The notes below the pieces were generated by a model. The model did not search any database and was not told where the DNA came from. It worked only from the letters and a program-made list of their open reading frames with translations. From an uncultured Myxococcales bacterium (GTDB lineage: Bacteria; Myxococcota_A; UBA9042), in contig CAIXGW010000224.1 in assembly GCA_903919145.1 (NCBI GenBank), forward strand, positions 1-57,038: DNA of 57,038 bases. Reading direction: 5' to 3'. Both the position numbers and the translations under genes were made by a program. This document shows, one piece after another, positions 6,870-15,720 of this stretch. The first letter of the stretch is position 1. Every line of letters begins with the position of its first letter.

Positions 6870-9740
6870 TTGAGGACTCCCAGCCAACGACTCTATGTAA
6901 CCGCGGTTCTGGCCTTGGCTTTGGCCAGCTGGACTTCCGCCATGGCCTATGCCCAAGACGGGCCCAAGCCGGCGCCGGCCGTCGAGCCAGACAAGGCCGG
7001 CGAGCAGGCGATTCCGGTCACCGGCGGCGCGGGCAAGCTCTCGAAAAAGGGCAAGACCGGCGAGATCAAGGCCGGCGGCGCGGGCTCGGGCGTGCTCAAG
7101 CGCAAGGCCGGGGCCAAGCTCGACCCAGAATACGATCCGGCTGCCGCCAGCCGGCGCGTCAAAGAAGGCGAGCTACCTGCGGACGAGCCCAAGGCTCCGG
7201 CGCGCAGTGCCGAGCCGGCCGCCATGCCGGGGCCTGGGTCCTCTCCCTCGACAGACGAGCTGAAAAAGCTCGATGACGTGGTGACCGTCAAGAACAACTT
7301 CAGCGATATCAAGTGCAAGCGCTTGCCGCTCTCGGCCAAGGTCTCGGTCGACTTTCAAGATGCGCCGCTGGAAGTGGTCACCAAGATGATGTCTTGCTGG
7401 CTCGACCGCAACTTTGCGGTGATGACCCAGAAGCGCGGCGGCAAGGTCACCATCTTGTCGCCGCAGCCGGTCACCGTCTATGAGGCCTACCGCGCCTTCT
7501 TGTCGAGCCTGGCCGTCAACGGCTTGTCGGTCACCAAGAAGGGGCAGTTCTACCACATCGTCGATACGCCCGACGCGCGCAGCTCGGGCGCGCCGGTCAT
7601 TGGCACCCGCGGCAACGTACCCGATGAAGACAACGTGGTGACGCGGCTGATCCGCCTGCGCCACATCGACGCCAAAGACGCCGAAGCGGTGGTCGGCAAG
7701 TTCAAGTCCAAGACCGGCGACGTGTTTCTCTACGCCCCGACCAACACGCTGATTGTGACCGACATGGCCAGCAGCATTCGGACCATTCTCAAGCTGCTCA
7801 ACGAGATCGATGCGCCGCTGGGCGCCGACCGGATCTTTATCCGCCCGGTCCAGCACATGGACGCCAGCGAGCTGGTAGAGAAAATCACTGCCGTCTTTGG
7901 CGAGGGCAGCGGCCCCGGCGGCGGTGGCGCGCGCGGCGCTCCAGGGGCGCCAGCGGCTGGCTCGCCCAGCTCCGCGGCCAAGGTCACCTTGACCAAAGTG
8001 GTGGCCGACGACCGCAGCAACCAGCTGATCATCATTGCCACGCGCTCCAATTACCTCAAGGTTGATGCCCTGGTGCGCAAGCTGGACATGCCCATCCCCG
8101 GCGAGGGCGCCATCCACATCCATCACCTGGAGAACGCCGACGCCGAAGACGTGGCCCAGACCCTGTCTTCGCTGACCAGCGGCGGCGGCGGTGGCGGCGG
8201 CGCGCGAGCCACCAAGGGCGGCAAGGCCCCAGCCAAGGGCGGCAGCAAAGGCGGCGGTGCGGCCAGCCTCTTTCAAGGCGACGTCAAGATCACCGCCCAC
8301 AAGGCGACCAATGCCCTGGTCATCGAGGCCAGCCTCAAGGACTACCTGAGCCTGCAGAAGGTGATCGGCGAGCTCGACCGCCGCCGCAAGCAGGTCTACG
8401 TCGAAGCCGTGGTCATGGAGATCTCGACCTCCAAGAAGCGCAACACCCAGCTGGCTGGCTCGGCTGGCACCGTGTTTGACATTGGCGGCGACCAGGTGCC
8501 GCTGTTGTTTGGCTTGGGCGGCCTGGGCATGTCCGGCGTGTCTCTGCAGCAGCTGAACTCTGGCGGTTTCGCCGCCGGTATGCAGGGCCCGCTGCTCAAC
8601 GTCAACGCCGGCAACACCGGCACGAGCTCGGTGGCCTCTGGCGTTACCCTGTCGATCCCGGCCTTTGGCTTTCTGATTCAGGCCATCCAAGAGAACAGCG
8701 ACGTCAACGTGCTCTCGACGCCGCACATTCTTACCCTGAACAATGAAGACGCCGAGATCACCGTCGGTCGCAAGATCCCCTATCGCTCTCAGAGCATGGG
8801 CGGCGGCTTGGGCGGCCTGGGCGGGCTGGGTTCGCTGGGCGGGATGGCCGGCGGCGCGCTGGGCGGCTTGGGCGCGCTGGGTGGGCTGGGTGCGCTCGGC
8901 GGCTTGGCCGGTGGGATGGTGCAGTTCTTGGACGTTGACCTGACGCTGAAGATCACCCCACAGATCAATGAGTCGGACTTCATCAAGCTCAAGATCGAGC
9001 AACAGCTCGACGAAGTCGAAGGCATTGACCCCAACCTCGGGCCGACAACGTCCAAGCGCAAGGTCAACAACACTGTAGTGGTGCGCGACCAGCAGCCCGT
9101 GGTCATTGGCGGCCTGGTGACCGATCGCGAGTCTACTGGCGTGGCCAAGGTGCCGATTCTTGGCGACCTGCCGCTGATTGGCATGCTGTTTCGCAAGTCG
9201 ACCAAGACCATTGAGAAGAAGAACCTGATGCTGATCGTGGTTCCGCACATCATCAAAGATCCCTCGGATCTAGAGAAGATGCACGAGAACAAGATGGAGC
9301 AAATCCGCCAGTTTGCTGAGGAATTGGCCACCAAGCAGAAGGAATACCAGGGCAAGGTCGACTACCGCAAGAAGAAGGGCTTCTTAGAGACGGTGTTTCA
9401 AGAGGTCGATAAGTCGATGAGCGAGCGAAAGCTGATGGAGAAGGCCTACTTCGACAACCAAGACGTCGACAAGGTGGGCTCGCCCGACAGCCACGACCTG
9501 CACTACGACCCGACCAAGGCCAAGGCCGACAGCAAAGGCAAGAAGGCCGACAAGGCCAGCCGCGACGACGACGACAGCGACGGCCCGGCGGTGGAAGTCC
9601 TTGAGCTGCCCGAAGACGACAAAGATGAGGCCGACAAAGACGGCGCCGCTGGCTCTGCCGACAAGAAAGTTGAAAAGAAGGTCGAGAAGAAGGCAGACAA
9701 GAAGGTCGAACCCAAGTCTGACAAGAAGGACTCAAAGTAA
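6870..9740 (+). CDS. gspD: Type II secretion system secretin GspD
   Basis: GspD forms the outer-membrane channel. The start is TTG after GGAG. Residues 1-30 are a signal peptide (cleavage after AYAQ). A Lys/Gly/Ala-rich linker of about 100 residues precedes N0 (about 145-230), N1 (about 256-314), N2 (about 320-409) and N3 (about 411-505); N2 and N3 each carry a Gly-rich insertion. The secretin core (about 510-795) includes VTLSIPAFGFLIQAIQ, VLSTPHILTLNNEDAEITVG and VVIGGLVTDRES. Inside it, about residues 644-686 are a Gly-Leu-rich insertion. The tail (about 800-956) is charged, rich in KKVEKK and KKADK. At 956 residues it is longer than the usual 650-750. It overlaps gspE by one base (TAATG). 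Confidence 0.95.
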   Translation: MRTPSQRLYVTAVLALALASWTSAMAYAQDGPKPAPAVEPDKAGEQAIPVTGGAGKLSKKGKTGEIKAGGAGSGVLKRKAGAKLDPEYDPAAASRRVKEGELPADEPKAPARSAEPAAMPGPGSSPSTDELKKLDDVVTVKNNFSDIKCKRLPLSAKVSVDFQDAPLEVVTKMMSCWLDRNFAVMTQKRGGKVTILSPQPVTVYEAYRAFLSSLAVNGLSVTKKGQFYHIVDTPDARSSGAPVIGTRGNVPDEDNVVTRLIRLRHIDAKDAEAVVGKFKSKTGDVFLYAPTNTLIVTDMASSIRTILKLLNEIDAPLGADRIFIRPVQHMDASELVEKITAVFGEGSGPGGGGARGAPGAPAAGSPSSAAKVTLTKVVADDRSNQLIIIATRSNYLKVDALVRKLDMPIPGEGAIHIHHLENADAEDVAQTLSSLTSGGGGGGGARATKGGKAPAKGGSKGGGAASLFQGDVKITAHKATNALVIEASLKDYLSLQKVIGELDRRRKQVYVEAVVMEISTSKKRNTQLAGSAGTVFDIGGDQVPLLFGLGGLGMSGVSLQQLNSGGFAAGMQGPLLNVNAGNTGTSSVASGVTLSIPAFGFLIQAIQENSDVNVLSTPHILTLNNEDAEITVGRKIPYRSQSMGGGLGGLGGLGSLGGMAGGALGGLGALGGLGALGGLAGGMVQFLDVDLTLKITPQINESDFIKLKIEQQLDEVEGIDPNLGPTTSKRKVNNTVVVRDQQPVVIGGLVTDRESTGVAKVPILGDLPLIGMLFRKSTKTIEKKNLMLIVVPHIIKDPSDLEKMHENKMEQIRQFAEELATKQKEYQGKVDYRKKKGFLETVFQEVDKSMSERKLMEKAYFDNQDVDKVGSPDSHDLHYDPTKAKADSKGKKADKASRDDDDSDGPAVEVLELPEDDKDEADKDGAAGSADKKVEKKVEKKADKKVEPKSDKKDSK

Positions 9741-11494
9741 TGGGCGTAGCGGCAATCCAGCAAGCGAGCAGCATCGACCCGCGGCCGATCGGCCAGATCC
9801 TGGTCTCGCGCGGCTTTACCACGGCTGATCACGTCACGGTGGCGCTGCAGACCCAGCTGGACCGCGGCGGCTTGCTGGGCGAGCTGATTGTCCAGCAGGG
9901 TGGGGCGACCAAGCTGCAGGTGCTGGAGGCGCTGGGCGCCCAGTTTGGCCTGCCGGTGACCGCCAAGATCGAAGAAGAGAGCATTGATGTGGCGCTAGTG
10001 GGGCCGCTGTCGATCTCCTATGCCCGCGAAGCGGAAGTGCTGCCGATTGGCAAATCCCACGGCGTGCTGACCGTTGCCGTCTCCAACCCCATGTCGCTGG
10101 GCGCCCTGGACGATCTGCGCGTGCTGTTCGGCGGGGCGCGCATTGAGCCGGTCCTGGTCACCCAAGAAGTGCTGAACGCCGCCATCAACTACAGCTTTGA
10201 CCGCCGCGCCCGCGCCGATCAGGTTGTGGACGACATGGAGAAGGGCGAGAGCGGCGTGGCTGACATCGCCATGGAGCTAGAGGACGCCGCCAAAGACATT
10301 CTCGACGAGGACGACGAGGCGCCGATCATCCGCCTGGTCAACTCGGTGCTCAACCAGGCCGCCAAAGAGAAGGTCAGCGACGTTCACATAGAGCCAATGG
10401 AGAAGTACGTACTGGTGCGCTTTCGCAAAGACGGCGTACTCAAAGAAGTGGTCAGGACGGCCAAGAAATTTCAGCCGTCGATCACCAGCCGCGTCAAGAT
10501 CATGGGCGGGCTGAACATCGCCGAGAAGCGCCTGCCCCAAGACGGCCGCATCCGCATCAAGGTGGCCGGGCGCGACATCGACCTGCGTCTGTCGACGATT
10601 CCTACCGCCCACGGCGAGCGGATCGTGATGCGTTTGCTAGACAAGACCTCGACCACCCTGGACCTCAAGACCCTGGGCATGCGCGAGTCGATCCGCACGG
10701 CCATTGACCAGATTGTGCACAAGCCCAATGGCATCTTTCTGTGCACCGGCCCCACCGGCTCCGGCAAGACGACCACGCTGTATTCGGCGCTGATGACGAT
10801 CAACAAGCCCGACATCAACATCTTGACCATCGAAGATCCTGTGGAATACCAGCTGGAAGGCATTGGCCAGATGCAGGTCAACCCCAAGATCGACTTTACC
10901 TTTGCCCGCGGCCTGCGCGCCACCCTGCGCCAGGACCCCGACGTGGTGCTGGTCGGCGAAATCCGCGACCTGGAAACGGCAGAGATCGCGGTGCAAGCCG
11001 CACTGACGGGCCACTTGGTGCTCAGCACGGTTCACACCAACGACGCTGCTTCGACCTACACCCGTATGATCGACATGGGCGTAGAGCCATTTCTGCTGTC
11101 GTCTTCGATCGCCGGCATCCTCGCCCAGCGCCTGATTCGCAAGCTGTGCAAAGACTGCCGGTTGCCGCACATCCCGACCGACCTGGAGCTGGAGCAGCTG
11201 GGGCTAGAGCGCAAGGATCCGCGGGTGCAGCGGGCGACTTTCTACCGGGCCAAGGGCTGCCCGCAGTGCTCGATGACGGGCTATGCCGGCCGATCGGGTC
11301 TGCACGAGCTGATGATTCCCACAGAGGAAATCAAGCGACTGGTGGTGGCGCGCGCCGATGCCGGCACCATCAAGAAGGCGGCGGTCGCCCAGGGGATGGA
11401 GACGCTGCTGATGGACGGCGCTTCCAAGTGCATGGTCGGCGACACCACCGTCGAAGAAGTGATGCGCATCGCCAACGCCGACGAGGAAGAGTAG
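9740..11494 (+). CDS. gspE: Type II secretion ATPase GspE
   Basis: Cytoplasmic ATPase that powers pseudopilus assembly. The N-terminal MshEN-type domain (about 15-160) is followed by the ATPase with Walker A GPTGSGKTTT (about 336-345), the Asp box TIEDPVEYQ, Walker B DVVLVGEIRD (about 400-410) and His box STVHTNDA. The tetracysteine zinc motif typical of GspE is complete: Cys 470, 473, 507 and 510. Length 584 is in the family range. AAGGA precedes the ATG, which overlaps the gspD stop by one base, so translation is probably coupled. Confidence 0.97.
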   Translation: MGVAAIQQASSIDPRPIGQILVSRGFTTADHVTVALQTQLDRGGLLGELIVQQGGATKLQVLEALGAQFGLPVTAKIEEESIDVALVGPLSISYAREAEVLPIGKSHGVLTVAVSNPMSLGALDDLRVLFGGARIEPVLVTQEVLNAAINYSFDRRARADQVVDDMEKGESGVADIAMELEDAAKDILDEDDEAPIIRLVNSVLNQAAKEKVSDVHIEPMEKYVLVRFRKDGVLKEVVRTAKKFQPSITSRVKIMGGLNIAEKRLPQDGRIRIKVAGRDIDLRLSTIPTAHGERIVMRLLDKTSTTLDLKTLGMRESIRTAIDQIVHKPNGIFLCTGPTGSGKTTTLYSALMTINKPDINILTIEDPVEYQLEGIGQMQVNPKIDFTFARGLRATLRQDPDVVLVGEIRDLETAEIAVQAALTGHLVLSTVHTNDAASTYTRMIDMGVEPFLLSSSIAGILAQRLIRKLCKDCRLPHIPTDLELEQLGLERKDPRVQRATFYRAKGCPQCSMTGYAGRSGLHELMIPTEEIKRLVVARADAGTIKKAAVAQGMETLLMDGASKCMVGDTTVEEVMRIANADEEE

Positions 11495-11497
11495 CCC

Positions 11498-12769
11498 ATG
11501 CCGGTTTATGAGTACGTCGGCAAGGATTCCGCCGGGCGCAGCGTCAAAGGCTCGCTGGACGTCGATGGCGTGCGCGCGCTCAAGTCTGCTTTGCGCCGGC
11601 AGAATGTCTTTCTGACCGAGTACCGCGAAGCCAATGCAAAGGGCGGGGCGGCCAAGGGCGCCAAGGTCAAGGCCGGCGTTCAGCAAAAATCCGGGTCGCG
11701 CGATGTGGATGTGGGTGAGATGTTCTCTAGCATCTCGCCGCGCGACGTGTCGGAGACCACGCGGCAGCTGGCCACCCTGCTCAAGGCGACGGTGCCGCTG
11801 GTCGAGGCCCTGGCGGCGACGGTAGAGCAGATCGAAAACCCCAAGCTCAAGCGGGTGATGGCCAAGGTCCGCACCGATGTCAACGAAGGCGCGCCGTTCT
11901 GGCGGGCCCTGGCCGTGCACGACAAAGTCTTTGAGTCGACCTACTACAACATGATCCGCGCCGGCGAGACCTCGGGCAACCTGGATGCCGTCATGCTGCG
12001 GCTGGCCGACTTCACCGAGTCGCAGGTCAAGCTGCGCAACAAAATCGTCGGAGCGCTGACCTATCCGGCGATCATGTTGGTGATCTCGCTGCTCATCGTC
12101 ATGGGCATGATGCTGTTTGTGGTGCCCAGCATCACCGCGATGTTCAACGACCTGGGCGCTGATCTGCCGTTTATCACCAAGCTGCTGATTGGCATGTCAG
12201 AGGGGCTGGCCAACTACTGGTGGGTCGGGGTGCTGCTGCTGGTGGCCGCGTGGCAGGGGTTCAGGCGCTGGAAAGCCACTGAAAAAGGTGCGGATTCCTG
12301 GGATCGCGGCCTGCTCAAGGTGCCGGTGCTGGGCGACCTGCTGCGCAAGATTGCGATCGCCCGGTTCTCTAGGACGCTGGGCACCTTGCTGCAGTCGGGC
12401 GTGCCGCTGCTGACTGCCATGGAAATTGTCGAGAATGTTGTGGCCAATCGGGTGTTGACCAAGGTGTTGACCGAGGCGCGCAACGCCATCCGCGAGGGCG
12501 ACAGCATCGCTGGGCCGCTGAAGCGCTCGGGGCAGTTTCCGCCGATGGTGGTGCACATGATCGCGATTGGCGAGCGGTCGGGCGAGCTAGAGAACATGCT
12601 GACCAACGTCTCTGAGAGCTATGAAAACCAGGTCGACACCCGGGTGGCGGCGCTGACCAGCTTGCTGGAGCCGCTGATGATTGTCTTTATGGGTTTGGTA
12701 GTGGGGTTCCTGGTGGCGGCGATTTTGCTGCCTATGATGAAGCTGACGCAGGCCGTACAGCAGGGCTAA
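11498..12769 (+). CDS. gspF: Type II secretion inner-membrane platform protein GspF
   Basis: Polytopic platform protein that contacts GspE. It begins with the family start MPVYEYVGKDSAGRSVKGSL and has two GspF repeats (about 85-210 and 290-410), each with the pattern of a cytoplasmic helical bundle followed by membrane helices: ALTYPAIMLVISLLIVMG (about 185-205), WWVGVLLLVAAWQGF (about 240-255) and PLMIVFMGLVVGFLVAAIL (about 390-410). Length 423 is normal. It begins 3 bases after the gspE stop with only a weak GA-rich ribosome site, consistent with coupling. A Lys/Ala-rich linker lies around residues 45-70. Confidence 0.95.
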   Translation: MPVYEYVGKDSAGRSVKGSLDVDGVRALKSALRRQNVFLTEYREANAKGGAAKGAKVKAGVQQKSGSRDVDVGEMFSSISPRDVSETTRQLATLLKATVPLVEALAATVEQIENPKLKRVMAKVRTDVNEGAPFWRALAVHDKVFESTYYNMIRAGETSGNLDAVMLRLADFTESQVKLRNKIVGALTYPAIMLVISLLIVMGMMLFVVPSITAMFNDLGADLPFITKLLIGMSEGLANYWWVGVLLLVAAWQGFRRWKATEKGADSWDRGLLKVPVLGDLLRKIAIARFSRTLGTLLQSGVPLLTAMEIVENVVANRVLTKVLTEARNAIREGDSIAGPLKRSGQFPPMVVHMIAIGERSGELENMLTNVSESYENQVDTRVAALTSLLEPLMIVFMGLVVGFLVAAILLPMMKLTQAVQQG

Positions 12770-12845
12770 AGAGGCGGCAGAGTCTGAGGCCAAGCAGGGC
12801 GAGTTCAATCAGCGCAAGTCCAATCAACTGGCAGTGGAGGATGAG

Positions 12846-13277
12846 ATGAAGACCAATCGGGTAGAGGAAATGGCGGTCCGGGTCGGCCAGTCGCTGGCGG
12901 TGCGCAAGGCCGAGCGGGGCATGACGCTGATTGAGATCATGGTGGTCATTGTGATCATCGGCGTGCTGGGCTCGGCGCTGGCCGTGGGCGTGTTTGGCAT
13001 GCTGGGCGATGCGCGGACCGATGCGGCGCGGGCCCAGATCTCGACGGTTGGCGGCGTGATCGAAGCCTACGAGGCGCGCAACGGCGACTACCCGGCTTCG
13101 CTGGCTGAGATGGCCGAGGGCAAGAACCCCAAGCTCAAGCCAGACAATCTCAAGGATCCGTGGAAGCAAGAGCTCAACTACCAGGCCAGCGGCGACGGCT
13201 TTACGTTGTGCTCCAACGGCCAAGACAAGAAGCCCGGCGGCGAAGACGACGTGTGCTACGGCGGAAAGAACAAGTAG
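12846..13277 (+). CDS. gspG: Major pseudopilin GspG
   Basis: Main subunit of the T2SS pseudopilus. The type IV prepilin site is ERG^MTLIE after a 25-residue leader, with Glu at +5 and the hydrophobic helix IMVVIVIIGVLGSALAVGVFG. Met replaces the usual Phe at +1. The C-terminal region holds NGDYPASLAEM and PWKQELNYQ, typical of the GspG core with its calcium-site loop. The start at ATG 12846 follows GGAGG at five bases; a GTG at 12834 is in frame but overlaps that site. The 76-base gap after gspF is the largest inside the operon and could carry an internal signal, but none was recognised. Confidence 0.95.
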   Translation: MKTNRVEEMAVRVGQSLAVRKAERGMTLIEIMVVIVIIGVLGSALAVGVFGMLGDARTDAARAQISTVGGVIEAYEARNGDYPASLAEMAEGKNPKLKPDNLKDPWKQELNYQASGDGFTLCSNGQDKKPGGEDDVCYGGKNK

Positions 13278-13924
13278 TGTCAACCCTTGCGCCAGTTCTG
13301 CGGCAGCGACGCGTCGGCCAGGCCGGCTCGCAGCTGGGCTTTACCTTGATCGAGCTGGTGATGGCCATTGTCATTATTGGCGTGGTCACGGCGGCGGTGG
13401 CGACCGGGGTGCAGAACGTGCGCGGCGCTTCGGTGCAGGCGGAGTCCGGCAAGCTCGCGTCGGCCGTGCGCTATCTCTACAACCTGGCGGTGGTCTCTGG
13501 GCGCAATCAGCGGCTGGTGATCGACATCGATGCCAGGACCTGGTGGGCGGAGGAACAGGCGTCGGCAGACCCCTGCGAAGCCTTTCTATTGCCGGGCCAA
13601 GACGCCGAAGAGCCTGAGGAAGGCACCGACCAGCGGCCTGGGCGCGGCGGCTTTGAGATGACCAAGTCGCAGCTGCTGCAAAAGACCGAGCTGGACAAGG
13701 GGATTTTCTTTGGCGGGGTGATGACCAGCCACGACACCCAGCCGGTAGACAAGGGCCAGGCCTATGTCTACTTCTTTCCCAACGGCACCACCGAGCACGC
13801 GCTGATCCAGATCCGCGGCCACGAGGAAGACTGGATGACGGTGGAGGTGATGGCGCTGCAAGGGTCGGCCAAGGTCCACCCAGACAAGGTAGAGCTGGAC
13901 ACGATCGCTAAGGAGAAGGAGTAG
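13277..13924 (+). CDS. gspH: Minor pseudopilin GspH
   Basis: Minor pseudopilin near the tip of the pseudopilus. The GTG start at 13277 overlaps the last base of the gspG TAG. The 21-residue leader ends SQLG^FTLIE with Glu at +5, followed by the helix LVMAIVIIGVVTAAVATGV. The remaining 175 residues include a beta-rich part (YLYNLAVVSGRNQRLVIDID, then HALIQIRGHEEDWMTVEV), as in the GspH/FimT fold. Length 215 is a little above usual, due partly to an acidic loop (about 105-125). The frame is open further upstream to 13160, but that would overlap gspG and is Arg-rich, so it was rejected. Confidence 0.88.
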   Translation: MSTLAPVLRQRRVGQAGSQLGFTLIELVMAIVIIGVVTAAVATGVQNVRGASVQAESGKLASAVRYLYNLAVVSGRNQRLVIDIDARTWWAEEQASADPCEAFLLPGQDAEEPEEGTDQRPGRGGFEMTKSQLLQKTELDKGIFFGGVMTSHDTQPVDKGQAYVYFFPNGTTEHALIQIRGHEEDWMTVEVMALQGSAKVHPDKVELDTIAKEKE

Positions 13925-14833
13925 TTGGTGGGCAAGGTGGCGGCGCAAAAGGGGTTTACCCTGCTGGAAGTGTTGGTAGCGATGGCCTTGCTGGCCTTTG
14001 CGCTTACCATCATCACCGGTTCGGCGTCCTCGTCTTCGACCTACTCCAAGCGCGTGTACCGCTCTACGGTGGCGGCGTTGCTGCTGCGCGGCACCATCTT
14101 GGACATCGAAGAGAAGTACCGCAAAGACGGCTTTCCGACCAACGACCAGACCAACAAGGACTGCGAGCTGCCCAAGATGTACGCCAGGCAGTTCAAGTGC
14201 CAGTACGACTTGATTGGCTTGAATCTGGACGACGGCTCCATTGCCGACATGAGCACCAATGCGCAGACCCTGCTGGCCAAGGCCCAGGAAACCCTGGCGC
14301 AATCCGGAGCGATGGACAAGCTGAGCGGCGGCGGCGCAGACGGCAGCGCCAAGCCCAAGCCCTCTGACCTGGGCAATGCCGCCCAGACGGCCCAAAGCGC
14401 CGGGCTGGACCTGGGCTCGATCGCCAAGGGCGCCGACTTGATGCAGCTGCTGCAGGTGATCCTGCTGTCGGGCGATCAAGGGCTGAATTTGCTGCAGTTG
14501 TGCGACATCAACATCAGCGTGCTGCAGATGTCGATGGGCTTGATGATCGGCGAGCTGCTGCCGCGGGTGCTCAAGCGGGCGTCGGACCGCACGCGCAAGA
14601 TCGTGGTGCACCTCAGCTGGAAAGACGAGGAGCGCAACCAGCGCACCCTGGAGATGGAGACGTTTACGACCGCCGTCAGCCAGGAAGAGGCCGAGGCGAT
14701 CCGCCAGATGAAAGCCCAGGAGAAGATCGAAGGCGCTCTGGACCCTACAGGCGGAGCCGGTGCGCCCGGAATTCCCGGAATAGGCGCTCCAGGTGGCATT
14801 CCGGGCCTGCGCCCGCCGCCGGGGGGCCGATGA
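13925..14833 (+). CDS. gspI: Minor pseudopilin GspI, unusually long
   Basis: The prepilin site is QKG^FTLLE after a 10-residue leader, with helix VLVAMALLAFALTIITG, and GspI is the expected gene between gspH and gspJ. The start is TTG at 13925, directly after the gspH stop; GTG at 13928 is an alternative. At 302 residues it is more than twice the length of typical GspI (about 120). The familiar start of the globular domain is present (YRSTVAALLLRGTILDIEEKY), but the middle (about 95-200) has a helical Ala/Leu/Asp-rich insertion, and the end is Gly/Pro-rich (GAGAPGIPGIGAPGG). Strands such as RKIVVHLSWKDEERNQRTLE look like the normal GspI end. The insertion may be a lineage feature. It overlaps gspJ by four bases (ATGA). 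Confidence 0.85.
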   Translation: MVGKVAAQKGFTLLEVLVAMALLAFALTIITGSASSSSTYSKRVYRSTVAALLLRGTILDIEEKYRKDGFPTNDQTNKDCELPKMYARQFKCQYDLIGLNLDDGSIADMSTNAQTLLAKAQETLAQSGAMDKLSGGGADGSAKPKPSDLGNAAQTAQSAGLDLGSIAKGADLMQLLQVILLSGDQGLNLLQLCDINISVLQMSMGLMIGELLPRVLKRASDRTRKIVVHLSWKDEERNQRTLEMETFTTAVSQEEAEAIRQMKAQEKIEGALDPTGGAGAPGIPGIGAPGGIPGLRPPPGGR

Positions 14834-15720
14834 GCCAGCGCAAGGCCTCACAGCCGGGCTTTTCGCTCGTGGAGATTCTGGTCGCCGTCTTGCTGCTGGC
14901 GATGCTGGGCATCATCGTGGCGGTGTCGACCAGCTCTCTGATTGGCGCCATCAGCGACACCAAGCAGCTGCAGGAGTACTACCACACCGCGCGCGTGGCC
15001 TTGAGCCGCATCGAGCGCGAGGTCGCCATGGCCTACCTCTCTAAACACCAGAGCGAACGGCGCACCACCAAGACGGTTTTCCTTGGCAAGTCCAATAGCT
15101 TGACCTTCACCACCACCGGGCACCGGCGCATGGTCAGCGGCGCCAGAGAGAGCGACGAGTCGGTCGTCGAGTTCAAGGTAGAGCGCGACAGCAAGACTGG
15201 CGACAATGTGCTGATTCGCCGCGAAAAAACCATCATCGACGACCAGCCCTACAAAGGCGGCCGCAAGCAGATCCTGGCGCGCGGCGTCAAGAAGCTGACC
15301 TTTGCCTACTGGGACATGGACAAGGAATCGTGGCAGGCCGACTGGAAGGTCGAGATCGACAACGTCAAAGAAGAAGAGATGAAGAAAGCCCAGACGGCGG
15401 CCGGGGTCACGGCGGCCACCGGCAACTTGGCCTTGGGCAAAGCGCTGGCCGGGCAGCAGCAGGAAGCGACCCACGGCCCCCAGGACTACTGGCTGCCGGC
15501 GCGGGTGCGCATCACCTTGCTCTTGGAAACCGAAGACGGCGAGCTGGCTTTTGAGACGCAAACGCGCGTCCGGCTGATGCAGCCCTTGGATCTGGGCGGG
15601 ATCCATCTGCCCAAAGCCTTTGAGAACACGCTCAACCCCTATGCGGCCATGCCGGCCCAGACGCCAGCGAACTTCGCTCTGCCACCCGCTGGTGGCGGCG
15701 GTGGCGGAGGTGGCCGGTGA
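14830..15720 (+). CDS. gspJ: Minor pseudopilin GspJ
   Basis: Prepilin site QPG^FSLVE after 10 residues, then the helix ILVAVLLLAMLGIIVAVS. GspJ forms the pseudopilus tip with GspI and GspK. The body has YYHTARVALSRIEREVAMAY, a GspJ signature region, and VEFKVERDSKTGDNVLIRRE further on. Length 296 exceeds the usual 190-220 residues, with a Lys/Glu/Ala-rich insertion around 180-215 and a Gly-rich end. The ATG overlaps the gspI TGA by four bases, and the stop overlaps the gspK start in the same way. Confidence 0.9.
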   Translation: MSQRKASQPGFSLVEILVAVLLLAMLGIIVAVSTSSLIGAISDTKQLQEYYHTARVALSRIEREVAMAYLSKHQSERRTTKTVFLGKSNSLTFTTTGHRRMVSGARESDESVVEFKVERDSKTGDNVLIRREKTIIDDQPYKGGRKQILARGVKKLTFAYWDMDKESWQADWKVEIDNVKEEEMKKAQTAAGVTAATGNLALGKALAGQQQEATHGPQDYWLPARVRITLLLETEDGELAFETQTRVRLMQPLDLGGIHLPKAFENTLNPYAAMPAQTPANFALPPAGGGGGGGGR

